Shown: positions 25,201 through 38,500 of the stretch, one piece after another | Layout of the letters: each line of letters begins with the position of its first letter | Position numbering within the stretch: position 1 is the stretch's first letter | Assembly: GCA_031216445.1 (NCBI GenBank) | Contig: CM062210.1 | Location: 13,155,501 to 13,219,500, forward strand | Source: Lateolabrax maculatus | Taxonomy: Eukaryota > Chordata > Actinopteri > Acropomatiformes > Lateolabracidae | Length of the DNA stretch: 64,000 nucleotides | Reading direction: 5' to 3' | Notes under the pieces: model-generated | What the model saw: the letters and a program-made list of their open reading frames with translations, nothing else | What the model was told of the DNA's origin: nothing | Database searches by the model: none | Program-made: the position numbers and the translations under genes

Positions 25201-28200
25201 CACACTACAACAAGAATATAAAAACAAGTATTTTTTTCCTGGCTTTTACATTTTAGGATTTAAGCCACTAAAGTTATTTCAGGCTGGTTTTCCTTGAGCA
25301 TGAAGAAAGACACTCCAAGTCATTAGGGAACTTTCTCATTTTGTCTTCTTGTTTATTTCGAGGTAATTTTGGTGACGGAACATAATTCTCCCACTGAGGC
25401 ATATGTGGACAAATGTGGATGTACAAAAATGCTTCAAGTACACTTTTTCCTCCTTGTCTTTACTTTAAAAAACCCATCATCCACCATCAAGGATTCACTT
25501 CAGCAGTTCCTCTCGGCTAGTTAAGACACACGTGTCATTTAGATATACTTAAACTTGAATGGTACTTTGGCACCAAATCCATGGTACAAATTGAATCCCC
25601 TGACATGCATAAAGCATACTTGATTTAAGAGTTTTTATATTTTCTTTCACATGCGGCTTTTTGGGGACCATAAAGACACACCCATAACCCATAACTGCAA
25701 CGTCACTTGTGTAATTCTTTCAACACCCACGTGTCTAATCAAGTAGTCCTAAAGTACGACTTTTAAACCCTCTTCAAACCTTCAAGACCATCTAATGGGT
25801 CTTAAGGGTTTCCAAAAATACCAAATATGTCATGCTGCCTTTGGGAGAAATGTCTCTAGAAAGATGCACAACACCTGCAGAAAATACAAACCAGGGTGTC
25901 TTCTGCCAGGAAAAATGTTTTTTGTCTAACTTTAAAGCTATCTAACACATCGGTAGTTTTACTGGTATAGATAAAAAAATCATTAAATAAATGTATTATG
26001 AAACTTCAAAACTCTAACTGGCCTACTCACTTGTCTCCTTTGCTGCGCGCGATGCCGATAAGTTTTTCTATTCCACCAGCGTCACGCAGGGCTTTGGCAT
26101 TCTCCATGTTCTTGGTGATGACCTCGTGCAGTGCGCAGCAGATGGCAGTGACTGTATCGTCTGACATGGCCTTGCTGGGAGGGCCTGTGGTCCCGGAGGT
26201 CACGCTGCTGGTGGCATTATTGTTGCTGCTGCTACTAATGCCTGGTAACCGATGGATCAAATCTCTCATCGCATATTTACCTGGTGCATGTGGAGAAAAT
26301 GAAGAAAAGGGACAAAGAATATTGGTCAAATTCTATTCTCTGCACAACTTCCCATATATAGCCAATTTTGTTGGAAAGATCTTGAAAGGTTGTTCTAAAA
26401 ATTGCCCCTGGATGGATTTTTGTGAACAATAGAAGGGACAGATACAGAGGCTGCTGGACTGAGCTTTAACAACATGAACATATCATTTCCGATTTACAGT
26501 CTGAAAAACTATGTGTGGGGATGAAGGTTTATATTTTCTATGAGAGTTCATATATCCATGCAAAGGGATGATTTTAGACAAGCATTTACATTAAGTGTGC
26601 TTATGGATGACTTGTACGGTATAAAAATCCATACAGCTACCTCAATAATGTACTTAACAGATACTTCAAAGCCACTATGACATCAACTATTTCCCTTTTA
26701 CTGTGTTTTAAAGTAAATGTTTCGCACAGCTAGTGAGTAGCTTGGATAACTCCATAAAGCTTTAGTTTGAGAGGGCACACTGCAAATCCTCTGACGCACA
26801 CACACTAATGCAGACATGCTGAGAATCCAATAAAAGGGGCGACTTGTGGTATTTCTGTGAAAAGGCTGGCATATGAAGAAAATGAAAGAAAAAAAAAAAC
26901 ATTGACATTCAAAGAATGGGTTGTTGGAGAGATCGAAGCAACAGAGAGTGGGAGTAATTAAGAAGGGCAGGAGATGCTGTCGGAGAGGAAACACATAAAC
27001 TCAACTAGTGAGAGGGTGGAGCACACGGAAGCAATAGAGTGAAGGGGAGTTTAAGGCAAAATTATGTTAGTATGGATATCAAAAAGGGAATGACCGACAA
27101 AACCACCTACACGTAATCTGGGCTTACACACACAGTACGGTAGTGTGTATCATGCTGGTTTTAGTTGGATCAAACAAGGTTAAGACATCAATTATTACAA
27201 TCCACTAAATATAGATTGTTTTAGTTTACATTAGTAATTTGTTTATGCATATTTAGATGCCAACATTTGCGAACATTTAGACAAATATTTTTCCCTTAAA
27301 TGTTAGAATGGGACATGTGTACTGTAATCAGGGTACAAATGACTGATATTTCCTGCAGTGTTTCTAAGTCAACTACTCTGAAGTGGAGTTTCCTACGAGA
27401 GTGCGATCACAAGATATGAAGATGACTGGAGAGAGGGGCCAATAAAGTAGAGATCACAGCAAATAGGTGATGAGTGGAAGAATAGACGGCAGGAGTGGAA
27501 CTGAAGAGTTGAGGGGAGAGAGACGAGTGTGCTGACTGAGGTGGCGTGTGGAGAACGGCAGTCAAGGGGTAAGAAATGCCTTGACCATCATAAAACCTGT
27601 CAATTACACTTGAATCATCTTGAGCACCTGGGATGAAAGCCACGGGTTGCGTTCTAAGTAAAGAATCGATTTGGATGCAGAGGTGATTGTTGAATAATGA
27701 ACCGTGGCTGAAATGTCATGTCTCAGTAGAGCCACTAGGATGAGCCGTCTTACCCTGATTTCCACTAGAAGGTACGCTTCAATCAACTGAGCATGTCCAC
27801 AACAATGAATCAGTCTACCCTCTCTGTAACGTGTTGCTGGGTTTGACAATGCCAGTCTCTGTGTGTATACAACACTAAAGATGTGCTCAGCGTGAGTCAC
27901 TGTCTCCTTCTAAATTTTACGAATGCAAGTCCTCCAGGGAAGTGCTGGATCAGATGAAGTAGATAAAAACAGGAAGTGCTACTGTTAGTGTTAAATCCCC
28001 CGTCGAATCATCTTCAATTCGACCATTACATCCTCTCTGGCAGCCGAGGAAACTGAGGCTGAAAATACTCACTTTGCAATAAATGCAAAATACTTTTTAC
28101 CGATTTGACACAGAGTTTTTTCACCGGTTGTGAAATTATGTTTGTAAACAACTGATTTTAACAGCCATTCTAACTACCGCCCGGCATTAGAGGTCTTATT

Positions 28201-28768
28201 TTCTGCGGCCCATGGAGCTACTTTCAATTAAGTCTTAGTGAAAAATAAAAGTGAGAACAAATCATCCATGTGGGGTACAGATTTTTTCCTTCACCTGTAG
28301 CCTAAAATCTCTCCTTCCGATCGACCTTCTTTTCTTCATTCACTCTTTTCTTACCGTTTCTCGAAAGATTCCCCACTACTTCATAATACTGAATGTTTTT
28401 CCCAGACCAATCCATCTCTGTGATATCCAAGGAGCCCTAACAGGCTGGTGGTAAATCCCTTGGTCATATTACCTCTAATAAGTCTAAGTGATCTGGGAAG
28501 CGCTGAGAACAGCAAACCAATGCACGGAGCAGGAAAACCAGATGACACTATCAAACTTCACAAAGTAAGGACACACACACTCTCTCTCTCTCACACACAC
28601 ACACACTGAATAATAATGCACGATTATACAAACAGTATGCCATTGCTGTATACATTGCTGTTATACGCACACACTCATGAACACACACACACACACACAC
28701 ACGGGGGCTTCAACACACATTATGAGTGTTATTACATGCATGCACAATCACACACAAAGACACATAAA

Positions 28769-28822
<54 letters not shown>

Positions 28823-29337
28823 CTATCTATTAGGACGGAGTTGTGAGTTAATTGGCCAAGTGTTATCGCAGGCTGGCAGGCTGAACAGAGGTTAAACAGT
28901 CATTGTCTTTTGGTTGTGAGGACAAAGTTAAGCTGCATCCTGAGAAGAAGACTCATTATTTGACTGACTTAAATCAGATTGACTAATTTCCTGACTGATT
29001 TTCTGGCTGATGACTGATTTATTTACTTTCTTTGGTTATTTAATGAACATAGTTATTTCTGAGTGAGAGAGTGAATTATTTACTGAGTGACTGCATGACT
29101 AATTTACTGACTGGCTAATTTACTGACTGACTGCCAGATAATTTACTGATTGACTGATTGAATGAGTGACTAATTTATCAACTGACTGACTGTAGGAAAT
29201 GCAGTAATAACAAAAGGAGGGTGAAGAATATACACAAGAATGTTAAAACTATTAGAAGCATATCTGCGTGGAAGTATTTTCTGCTTACAGACAGATCCTC
29301 TGATAAACTGCTGTCAGCATATCCCTAAAAATATGCT

Positions 29338-29382
<45 letters not shown>

Positions 29383-32300
29383 ACAGGTGTGTGCAAGCAT
29401 ATCCCTATCAGTCTCTGCAACGTCATCACATTCATCCCACAGGGGGCGAGTGCGGAATGGAGAAGATGATATGGGAGGAGAGAGAGGAAGACAGGTCAAA
29501 AGAGGAGGGGGAAACAGCATAGTAGTCAGCCATGTTTGGCAGAGACGAAAGAGGAAGAAGAGGAACTGGAAGATGGACTAAAGGACAGGAAAAAACCCAG
29601 GAAAGAAAGGGAAAGCTTAGCACAGAACACACAATGGTGTTTGCTGAGACGAATGCAGTGTGAAACACCTTAGTGGCTGAAGAATCAAATGGAGAGGCTC
29701 TTGTTATTTCCCACCCGTTTGATAACACGCCTTGTTAGAGGAAGACGCTGCCTCCTGATAATCACTGAGTGCTAAGAAGCATGACTGAAAAAACCTCACA
29801 CACACCTCACCTTGACAAAATACCCGTATACAGCAATGCATGCACACCAATACATATCTCACCTGAACATACACATTGCTCATTATCTGGTTTTCTGGTT
29901 GTTTGCTTCAGTTTTTGGTTTGTTTGTTTTGTTTTGTTTTTGGGATATCTCTTCTAAGTTGTTTGTTTTGATGTGAAATGTTTTTATAAGTCACTTGAGA
30001 TTGTTTTTTTTATCTCAACTTCACAATGTCACCTTTTGTCTCTTGGGGGTTTTACTGTATTTTTTTTTTATCTGCTCACAGAGTTTTATCATAGAACAAA
30101 TAATACAATATACAGAAATAAAAAGCTAAAGTAAACTCAACCAAACTAAACTAAAGCAAAGCTATGCTCTGACACAATTTATAATCTTGCGTCTTTCCTA
30201 CATCCAGACACTACGATACCCAGAGCCTGCAAGAAGTATTGATGAATTATAGATTCATGTAAATGAAAGGGAGTTGCTGCATTTTCCCAATGTCAATGCA
30301 AAATTCAACACATTTTAAAAGCTAAATCTTCCGATGTTGTCATTACCCTGATGAGGTCACTTTTTGTTAAAATACTGGGTTTTAATTACCACTAAATATA
30401 CAATTTATCTCTCAAGGCCACATTGAGGTTCTAGGTATTTAGTTGACAAGTGACTAATCTTAATGTGTTAGAATGAACACAGCTGTACAAAAAGTATAAT
30501 CAATCAGCATGTCGTAGTAGATAAAACCAGAATCAAAGCCAGGAACTTCATGCAACAATTATTCCTGGGTTATTCCATACATAGTCATACAGGGAGGAAA
30601 TAAATACAAGTGCTGAGGTCCAAATTAAGATGGATTTTTTATGAGTGGGTGGCGACTTTTTCGTTTTTAAAGTCCTACTGTGACACAGACAACACCTCTA
30701 CATGCTGGAGTGCAGTCTCCTCTTTCCTTCTTCTTCTGTCACTGAAATGTGAGCTGCACCTGGAACATGTCCTCAAGGAGAGAAACAAGCCCTGTGCTGA
30801 TCACGGCACAGTCTAATAAACCTGTATTACACAACTCCTCCAATATAGCCATCTTTACCTGGGAGGCAGAGCTGGTAATATATTCCTGTGCTGCATTCCC
30901 TCATGTGTCACTAACTCCCACTGAGCAGGGCGTGCTTCATCAGGGCCATAATGGCTGATTTGATTTAAAGAGATCCAATTACCCTCAACAATAGAGTGAT
31001 TTGATTGTTTACTGACGGAGAAGGGAGAGTGTTATTGAAGTAAAATTGGAGGTAATTGTCTCAGGGAGATGTGGGGAAAGATGAAACGGCTTGATTGGTT
31101 GTGGCGTCCGACTGTCTGAGAATAAAGGATGGTTAACACACAGTTATCAGTGACTGGGTCGGGGGTCCCTGAGGTGGGCTGCTGTATGCTTACTGGTATC
31201 AAAAGCTTCTCTGGCTATGTTTCTTAATCCTTTCTGGGTTCTATGAATATATTCTGGGCTGAATACAAGCCCATGCTATTGTGAAAGTTTACCTACGTAA
31301 TAAATTACGTAACATTAGGTAGTTCAGCCTGCAGCTGTGAAATCTGTTTGAGTTCTGAAAAAAGAAACAAAGGATGTGGAAACTGTGGCCTTAAAGGACC
31401 AATTTGAACACTTTTAGACTCATTCATTCTTCATCCTGCGCAAAAACTCTGTACCTTTCTCTTCACAGGTGAAACATTCAGTTTAAAATGTTATTGCAAC
31501 TATTTCAACTATGTATGATGGGGTGCTATAGCTGCTTTTACAATATTAAGTGACAAACTAGTGTTTCAGTGCCTTTGGTGTTTGCCAGGGGTGATTTAAT
31601 CAGTAGTACATCACATTATCAACAGGGGGCGCCAGATTCAAAGCAAAAGGGTGCTGGCTGCTGTCGTGTGGGAATATTCCTTTATTGAATACATGAAAGT
31701 GATGTGGTTATGGTCCTTCGATGTCAGCATCTGGGATCTCATACTGAGACTACACACCAGAATTACATCAACACACAAACCCTGGAGATACTATCAAACA
31801 TCAATATTGTCATTCAGGGAGGAGGGAGGGTATTTTATTGACACCAATTCACATATTTTTCCCTACTATAATCCAAATCATAAAAAATTACTGCATTCTA
31901 ATGAGTTCTGGATTATGAGCCTGGAAAGCAGCCACAAAGAAGTGAAAATATAAATCACGTACTGTACACACACACCCTGCATTCACCAATTATCAACTTC
32001 CTCACATTCTCATCAAGCCAAAATAGATTTGAATGACCTCCACAGCCTCCTAAGTCTGATTCCCCATTGCAATCTGAGCTGTATTCCTTCAGTTCTGAAT
32101 AAATAAATATATAAATGAATAAATAAAATGAAATGCAGAGGAGAGTATGGACAGATGAAACACTGCAGGTTTAAAGGGGTCAGAAATGGAGTTAAATTGG
32201 AAAGCGGCATGCCGTCGCTTTCCCATTGTAAAATATTTTGCCTTCCTGTGTTTGGTGCTTTTCACACCAGTTATATCTCGCCCTCTGTGTCTCTCTTTGA

Positions 32301-32472
32301 TGTCTGTGGGTGACAGGTTTACGCGCAAAGCGTTAACTGCAGAGGAGGGAGAGAGAGACACACACAGCGAGAGAGGGAGGGAAGGCAAGTGATGTTTTTT
32401 TCCCCGTGAGGAACCTGTGGCTTCATTAAAGACATTCTACTGACATGAAGAAGATGCCTGCTTGGGAAGACG

Positions 32473-32504
<32 letters not shown>

Positions 32505-35500
32505 AACATACTGTATTTATGCCTATGTTCACAGGGATAGAAAACCGAGAATTCCCATTGTGATGGTTATATAAAGTTACACTGTACAGCTTCTCAATGA
32601 TGATCTGCTGCGTCCTTACAAGTTGAGACAATTTCCTGAATTACAGATTTGAATATGTCATTTATTTGTTACTCCTTTAGAAGACGAACCCCCCCCCCCC
32701 CCAAAAAAAAAAAAAAAAAAAAAAATTAATTAATCTGTGCACCTCCCAAGATCAACTGAACATGAGTCAGATCTTGGAGGGACAGCTGTAAAACCAAAAA
32801 AAAATAATTCATCTCATCATGGCATGACAGCTCGTTCTCTCACCCTACTTCTCTTTATTGTTCTGTTACTATTTCTCTGTCTGATGTGCTCCCAGTCTGG
32901 CACAGTGAGGCAGAGGAAGGAGAATGCCAGAGAGAACAAAGTGCGCTGATAAAAGACATGCCAGACCCTCACACATGAGAGATTCATCCTGAAGGCGACA
33001 CAGAAATTTCATAAAGCACCGCTGCAACAGGGACGGAGAAGTGTGTGTCAAGTAAGTGTGAGTCAGTGGACAGGGCTGTTTCGGTCCGCTTGCCTTCCAA
33101 AGTTGTTTATGCTTACAACAGTGCAGTTTGTTGACAGCAGGGACAAAATATGTAAAAGTTGGCACGGGTGAGGAAAACACAAAATGGACATTCCCTGGTG
33201 ATCTAAAAATATTGGGGGATAAGCACGCAATGTAATTTTTTGTCCCCTGCTTAGTGCAATATTTCAATGTACTACAATGTGTGTGTGTGTGTGTGTGTGT
33301 GTGGGAATAAAATGCTTAGATCAAAGGCTTGAAACCGGTGAGTTTTCTACACCTTATTTGCATCTGTGTTTAACAGTGCCTGACCTCTAACGAACACACA
33401 CTCCAGCGCACACACACACGCACACATTTGCAATCACGCAATTAGTGACATCCCTGTGGCGCACTTCTTTGGTTTCCACAGTAACGATCCCCAGCACTGA
33501 TGTCATCAATGCGAGACACAAAGAGCGAGTGACTGCGAGAGAGGGAAGGTGAGGCGTTATGAGCTTATGTCTAATACGACAGACGGAGGAAGGGAGGGAA
33601 GAGAGAAAGAAAGAAAGAAACAGACTGAGATGGAGAAAAGCGGTATAATATTCACGTTGTAGACAAGAATATTGTAACATGAAAGTGAGGGGAGGAGAGT
33701 GGGAGGGGAGAATTAAACCAATAAGAGGTGTGGTGTCACAAGAGAAGAAGACAAAGAAACAGGAGGAGAAGGGGTGAAAGAGGGAGAAAGATGGAGACAA
33801 GGTAGAAGTGGACTAGTTACAGTATATTACATCATTGTCGCATACTCTATGCATTGATATGGTGTTACCTTTCTTTGAGGTTTTAACATTTTGCTTTTGA
33901 TTTTCATCAGAATAAGCTGCCATATTTCATTGTTTCAGAAAAAGTGATCATCAGTACTGATTTTGTTACTACAGTAGAGAAGGTGAGTATAGGGTGTCTT
34001 CTGCAACCAGTAGGCAATCAGAAAAGAAGTGATGAGCTTCTACACCCATCAAACAAGAGAACATCTTGATCAAAACAAGCGCCCGTCATTCACATGAAAG
34101 AGGTGGTCTTAAAGCCACTTTCAAGTAAATCATGGAGAGCTTTGTTTGATGTTGGAGGTCAATTACTGTAATCCAAGCACAGGAAGGTAGCCAGCAAATC
34201 CACAAGCTGATTATTTAGAAGCTGATACTGTCTCTGTGTAAAGCTAAATCATGTTCTGTGCCTCTTCTTGAATGTATGTGCACATTTATAAACTATTAAA
34301 TAATGCTTAAAAGTCTCAATGCTTTGATTTCATAATCATTGATTTGTAGATTGATTAAAAACATTCAAATCAATGTGCTTTTATAGAGTATAACTTGTTT
34401 GTTTGAAATTCAAAAAGTTTCACATCCAACTTTGTATTATTCATCACATATTTAATGTAATCCCCAGTATAGGACTTCATATTAGGAATTCATGGTTGGA
34501 ATTTAAATTCAATCCTTACTGCAGAATCCAGAGACTCAATTAGATTTAGCAGTAGGAGCCAGTCACTTTTCTACAGAAAAACATTTAATTAATTAATTAA
34601 TTAGTATCTTAAATTAATCAGATTTTTCACTTTTTCATTACACACCAACTTTGGTTTGGGTTTGGTTGCAAGCACAGCATGTGTTTATAGGAACCTTTAG
34701 TAAATGGCTGCATACGGTGTCTTTTTGGCATTCAAGTGCTGTTTCCAATTCATGTGTGTCAAATTACCATCTGTAAGTAAATGGGGAGGAATTGCGCTGA
34801 CAGACGGTGTAGCAGTGAATGGGACTCATTTATTGCTACACAGGCGTACAGTACATTATGCAAATCAAAAACTATGAGGGAGGTGAAATCAGGAGAGAGA
34901 CAAAAACATTGACAGATGAGAAGAATGATTCTCAGCGACATCAATATGCCGCTAAATCACGTTACTGAGGGATTGGAATATAAGCATACATATGCGGTTA
35001 GGTCTTTAGCTGCCACTGCCTCTTCTTTTTCTCTCCTGTTTCATCTACAGTCCCCCTCGCCTGACTTGGCCTCTCTCTGCACTTTTCCTCTATCCTTCTC
35101 TAGCCTTGTGCCTCACTTGCCTACCTTGCTGCCATCCAATCATACAGTACTTTCCAGAGGATTTGACACTCTGAGGTTATTGTGTGCGAAAGATGATTCT
35201 CATCCTCCCTCTCTCTGCGGAGCTCTCATGCAAACTACCATTCCCCCACGGTGATGCTGCCAAACTTACCGGCACTAACAGCTTATGACACACTATCGCA
35301 TGAGTTTTTAAGAGATAAAGATTTGGTTTTTGCTTTTCAGAAAGAGGTGATTTACTGTAGAGTAGCCATGCAGAATGATATTACAATTAGGTGAAACTTT
35401 GATCTGACAAAGACCCAAAAACTGCTCTTTGTCGCTTCGGGTTAAACTGTTGTTTTTCAGAAGTGCATGGTGTAAAGAAAAAGGTGTTTGACTCAGAGGT

Positions 35501-38500
35501 TAGAGTCACTGTGGTGAATAAAGCTTGCGAACATGGGCCAAATGGAGCTTGTCTCTTAGGAGTGCCTGGCCTCTACATCTTTTCTGTCGACACGCATCAA
35601 CTCACACCTTGCTGAGAGCGAAGACTCAACCCTGACTGATCCCTCTCACTTTTCACCTCGTCTCTCCATTTTCTCTCTGCATCTCTGAGACTTTCTGTCT
35701 TTCTGTGTCACTGAGTGTCATTAACTCTGACTGTCTCTTTCTGTCTCATTTGCCATTTGGCTGTCCCAACAGTTTGCAACAGAAGTTGATTTGTGAGCTG
35801 ATTTTGAATTGATCATTTATTCCACTGATACTAATGGAATTATTTAAACTGTTTAAATAATGTCTGTTAGCTGGCTAAACAGATCCAGCCAACCATCATT
35901 GTCTTATTACAGGTGCAATAAGCAATTTCAATATTGAACAAATTAATTCCCGAGAAGGTTGCTCATGAAAACAATCCCACTGAGTATAAACAACCCACTC
36001 TACAGCTCCATGCAGTTTCCAACTGCTTTAAGCTCATTATTTTTGTTTGCCAGTCTGTAAAACCACAACATTGTCAGTTCATATAAAACCTTTGTTAAGC
36101 CAAAAAAGTTAAAGAGACAAATAAAGAGAGTGGCCGGTGAATAAACTCCAGTAAACATTTTGCAAGCTGAAGAGAAGCAGATCTTTTTTTCATTAGTTGG
36201 AGTACCAAACTAGGGCTTAAATGCCATTAGATATTTACATTCTTAAGCAGGCAATTGGATGGGATTCACATGTTGCTCTTACACAGTTGGATGTAAAACA
36301 TAGACGCTTGATTGCTTCCATACTGGACATATGAATGTAATAAAGAACTGACCACTTTAGGAAACTTTCAGCCACTTAACACTTAAGTGGCTTAAGGAAG
36401 CTTTAATACATCTGGTTCTGGAGGATTTAACAAATTGAAGTGAGCACTGCTTTTGTCACAGAAACCTATTAGCTACATACTTACTTGTAATAATAATGTT
36501 AACTACATGACTGTCAAAACAACAACAATTTGTCTCAAGATCTCCATTTTCTTGCCCTGGAGTATCTATTTTTAAGACAGTCTGCTAACAACTCCCTGTT
36601 GGTGCCAGTCACAGTTGCTACAGAAGAATGATGATCTGATCTCTCACTCCAATTTGCCTCCAACACCCTGTCTCTGTCTTATTGTATGTGTTTTAAGTCT
36701 CAGAAGTTACACTGGGAGAGCTAATCACATGCAAGACTTAAACTATGTTATCCTGCAACTGAATAAGTCAAGCGTGTATTCAAATGAAAATGCCAAACAA
36801 ATTTGAATTGATTTTCCCTGTGAATTTGCAAGTAATTACATTATTCAATCAGCCTGTGTGTTTTGCCTTTCTCTTTGGCACACATTCATTACAGTGTGTA
36901 CTTCTTTTTCCATAACTCTACTCTTTGTAAAACTAAAAACTGACCAATTACCTCTAATATTTTGATCAATTAGAGAACATTTGAATCATTTCCAGAGCAA
37001 AAACATACACTGTTCTCATCGTAAAAGGTCAAAAGAAAAAACTGTGTCAGGATGTGGACTGTATTTAACTTTAATCTTATCACAATGTGCAAGCAAATAG
37101 CTCAATTAGACTTAATGTAGAAGTAGCTGAAACAGCATTTTGACCTTGGAATACTACAATATTCTATTAAAACCAATAATATTATACATTACACATTAAC
37201 AAACTTTAAGTGGCTGGTAGCAGGGGAAACAGCAATTCACTATAGTAAAAATTCAGTTTGAATCTATATTGTATTTGTTTTGAATTTAAATGATTTCTGC
37301 TTTCATATTTCTTCATCTAACATCTGCGAATTTGCATGCTGTATGTTGTCCCAGTTGCAGTAGATTTGGAAGGTAATCCCACCTATACTCTAGTTAGGTG
37401 GAAAGTGTTGTTTACACACGTTTTTATGCTGACATTTAAAATCTCATTTATCAAGATCATAAATCCTCATAACCTCAGTTATGGTGATATGTTGTTTAAG
37501 TGTTTTGCTATTTTTACTATTACTCTGTCTGGTATCACTGCTATCATTGGACAACTGAAAGTGGAGGACCACAGATAAGATGAAAAGGGAAAAAAAACGT
37601 AAATGAATGTACCTGTAAGGATTTCTACACCACCAACTTTATATTCAAATAACCTGACGATAAGTCTGCAGTGAAGAAAGAAAACAAACAAACAAAAATA
37701 AACAAAAAAAAACCCATTCAAAACAAACTAATAAGCATCTTTGTGCAAAGGCTTCAATGATCCTGTAATCTGCTGCCGGAGGGGACCATCACTCTATGGG
37801 CGTGTTGAGCTTTGCCGGCGGCATTCTTTGTCGTTCTTAAACATGCCGGCAAAACCCAGAGAGGCTTCAGAAGCCCCTCGCCTGAGACTGAGGGTAGCAG
37901 GGTTGCTATAGAAACCACTGAGCCCACCAGGAAGCTGAGATAATCAGAGATACCAGAGACGGAGAGAGGTGATGTCACACGCGCACATAGTGTACACACA
38001 AAAAAACCTTCATACACACACATAAACACATCTGTAGACAAAGAAAGAAACATTCAACCGATAGGAAACACATCATGGCCTTAGGTAATTAAATAAATAT
38101 CATAATAGATTATTATGTAAATGACTTCTACCAAATATTTAAAATGGAAAAAGAAAACTATATTGCAATAATCTCAACAACAAGGACACTTCCACCATCA
38201 GGGTGTAATAATCTATGACAGCTGTAAAGCACTCTTTTTAGATTACATGAATGTAAAAAACATGTAACGCTTCACTTGACATTTTCAGCTCATTATATAG
38301 ACTTGATTCTAGTTTGTGATTACCAATTAACGGTCTCAATCAATAGCAATTTAATGGGTCAAAAGCCAATTTAATGCTAAAAGGCAAAGTTGACTACAGG
38401 CTGGCATCAGTGTTAAATGAATTTCTAATTGCTGCAACTGGCTACAGGCTCTTTACTCTTGTGTTACATCATTTGAACACAAGATGTTGACTTGCACACT

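Larger units (their letters stand above)
23891..26030 (-). other. intron F-G (2.1 kb)
   Basis: It contains an inverted repeat with RFX-like half-sites (24912-24940) and a long (TA)n array (25122-25198). No exon or RNA gene was recognised. Confidence 0.8.

Noticed and set aside
25998..26432. 144-codon plus-strand open frame
   Set aside because: It is the antisense of exon F, whose minus-strand frame is conserved armadillo sequence.
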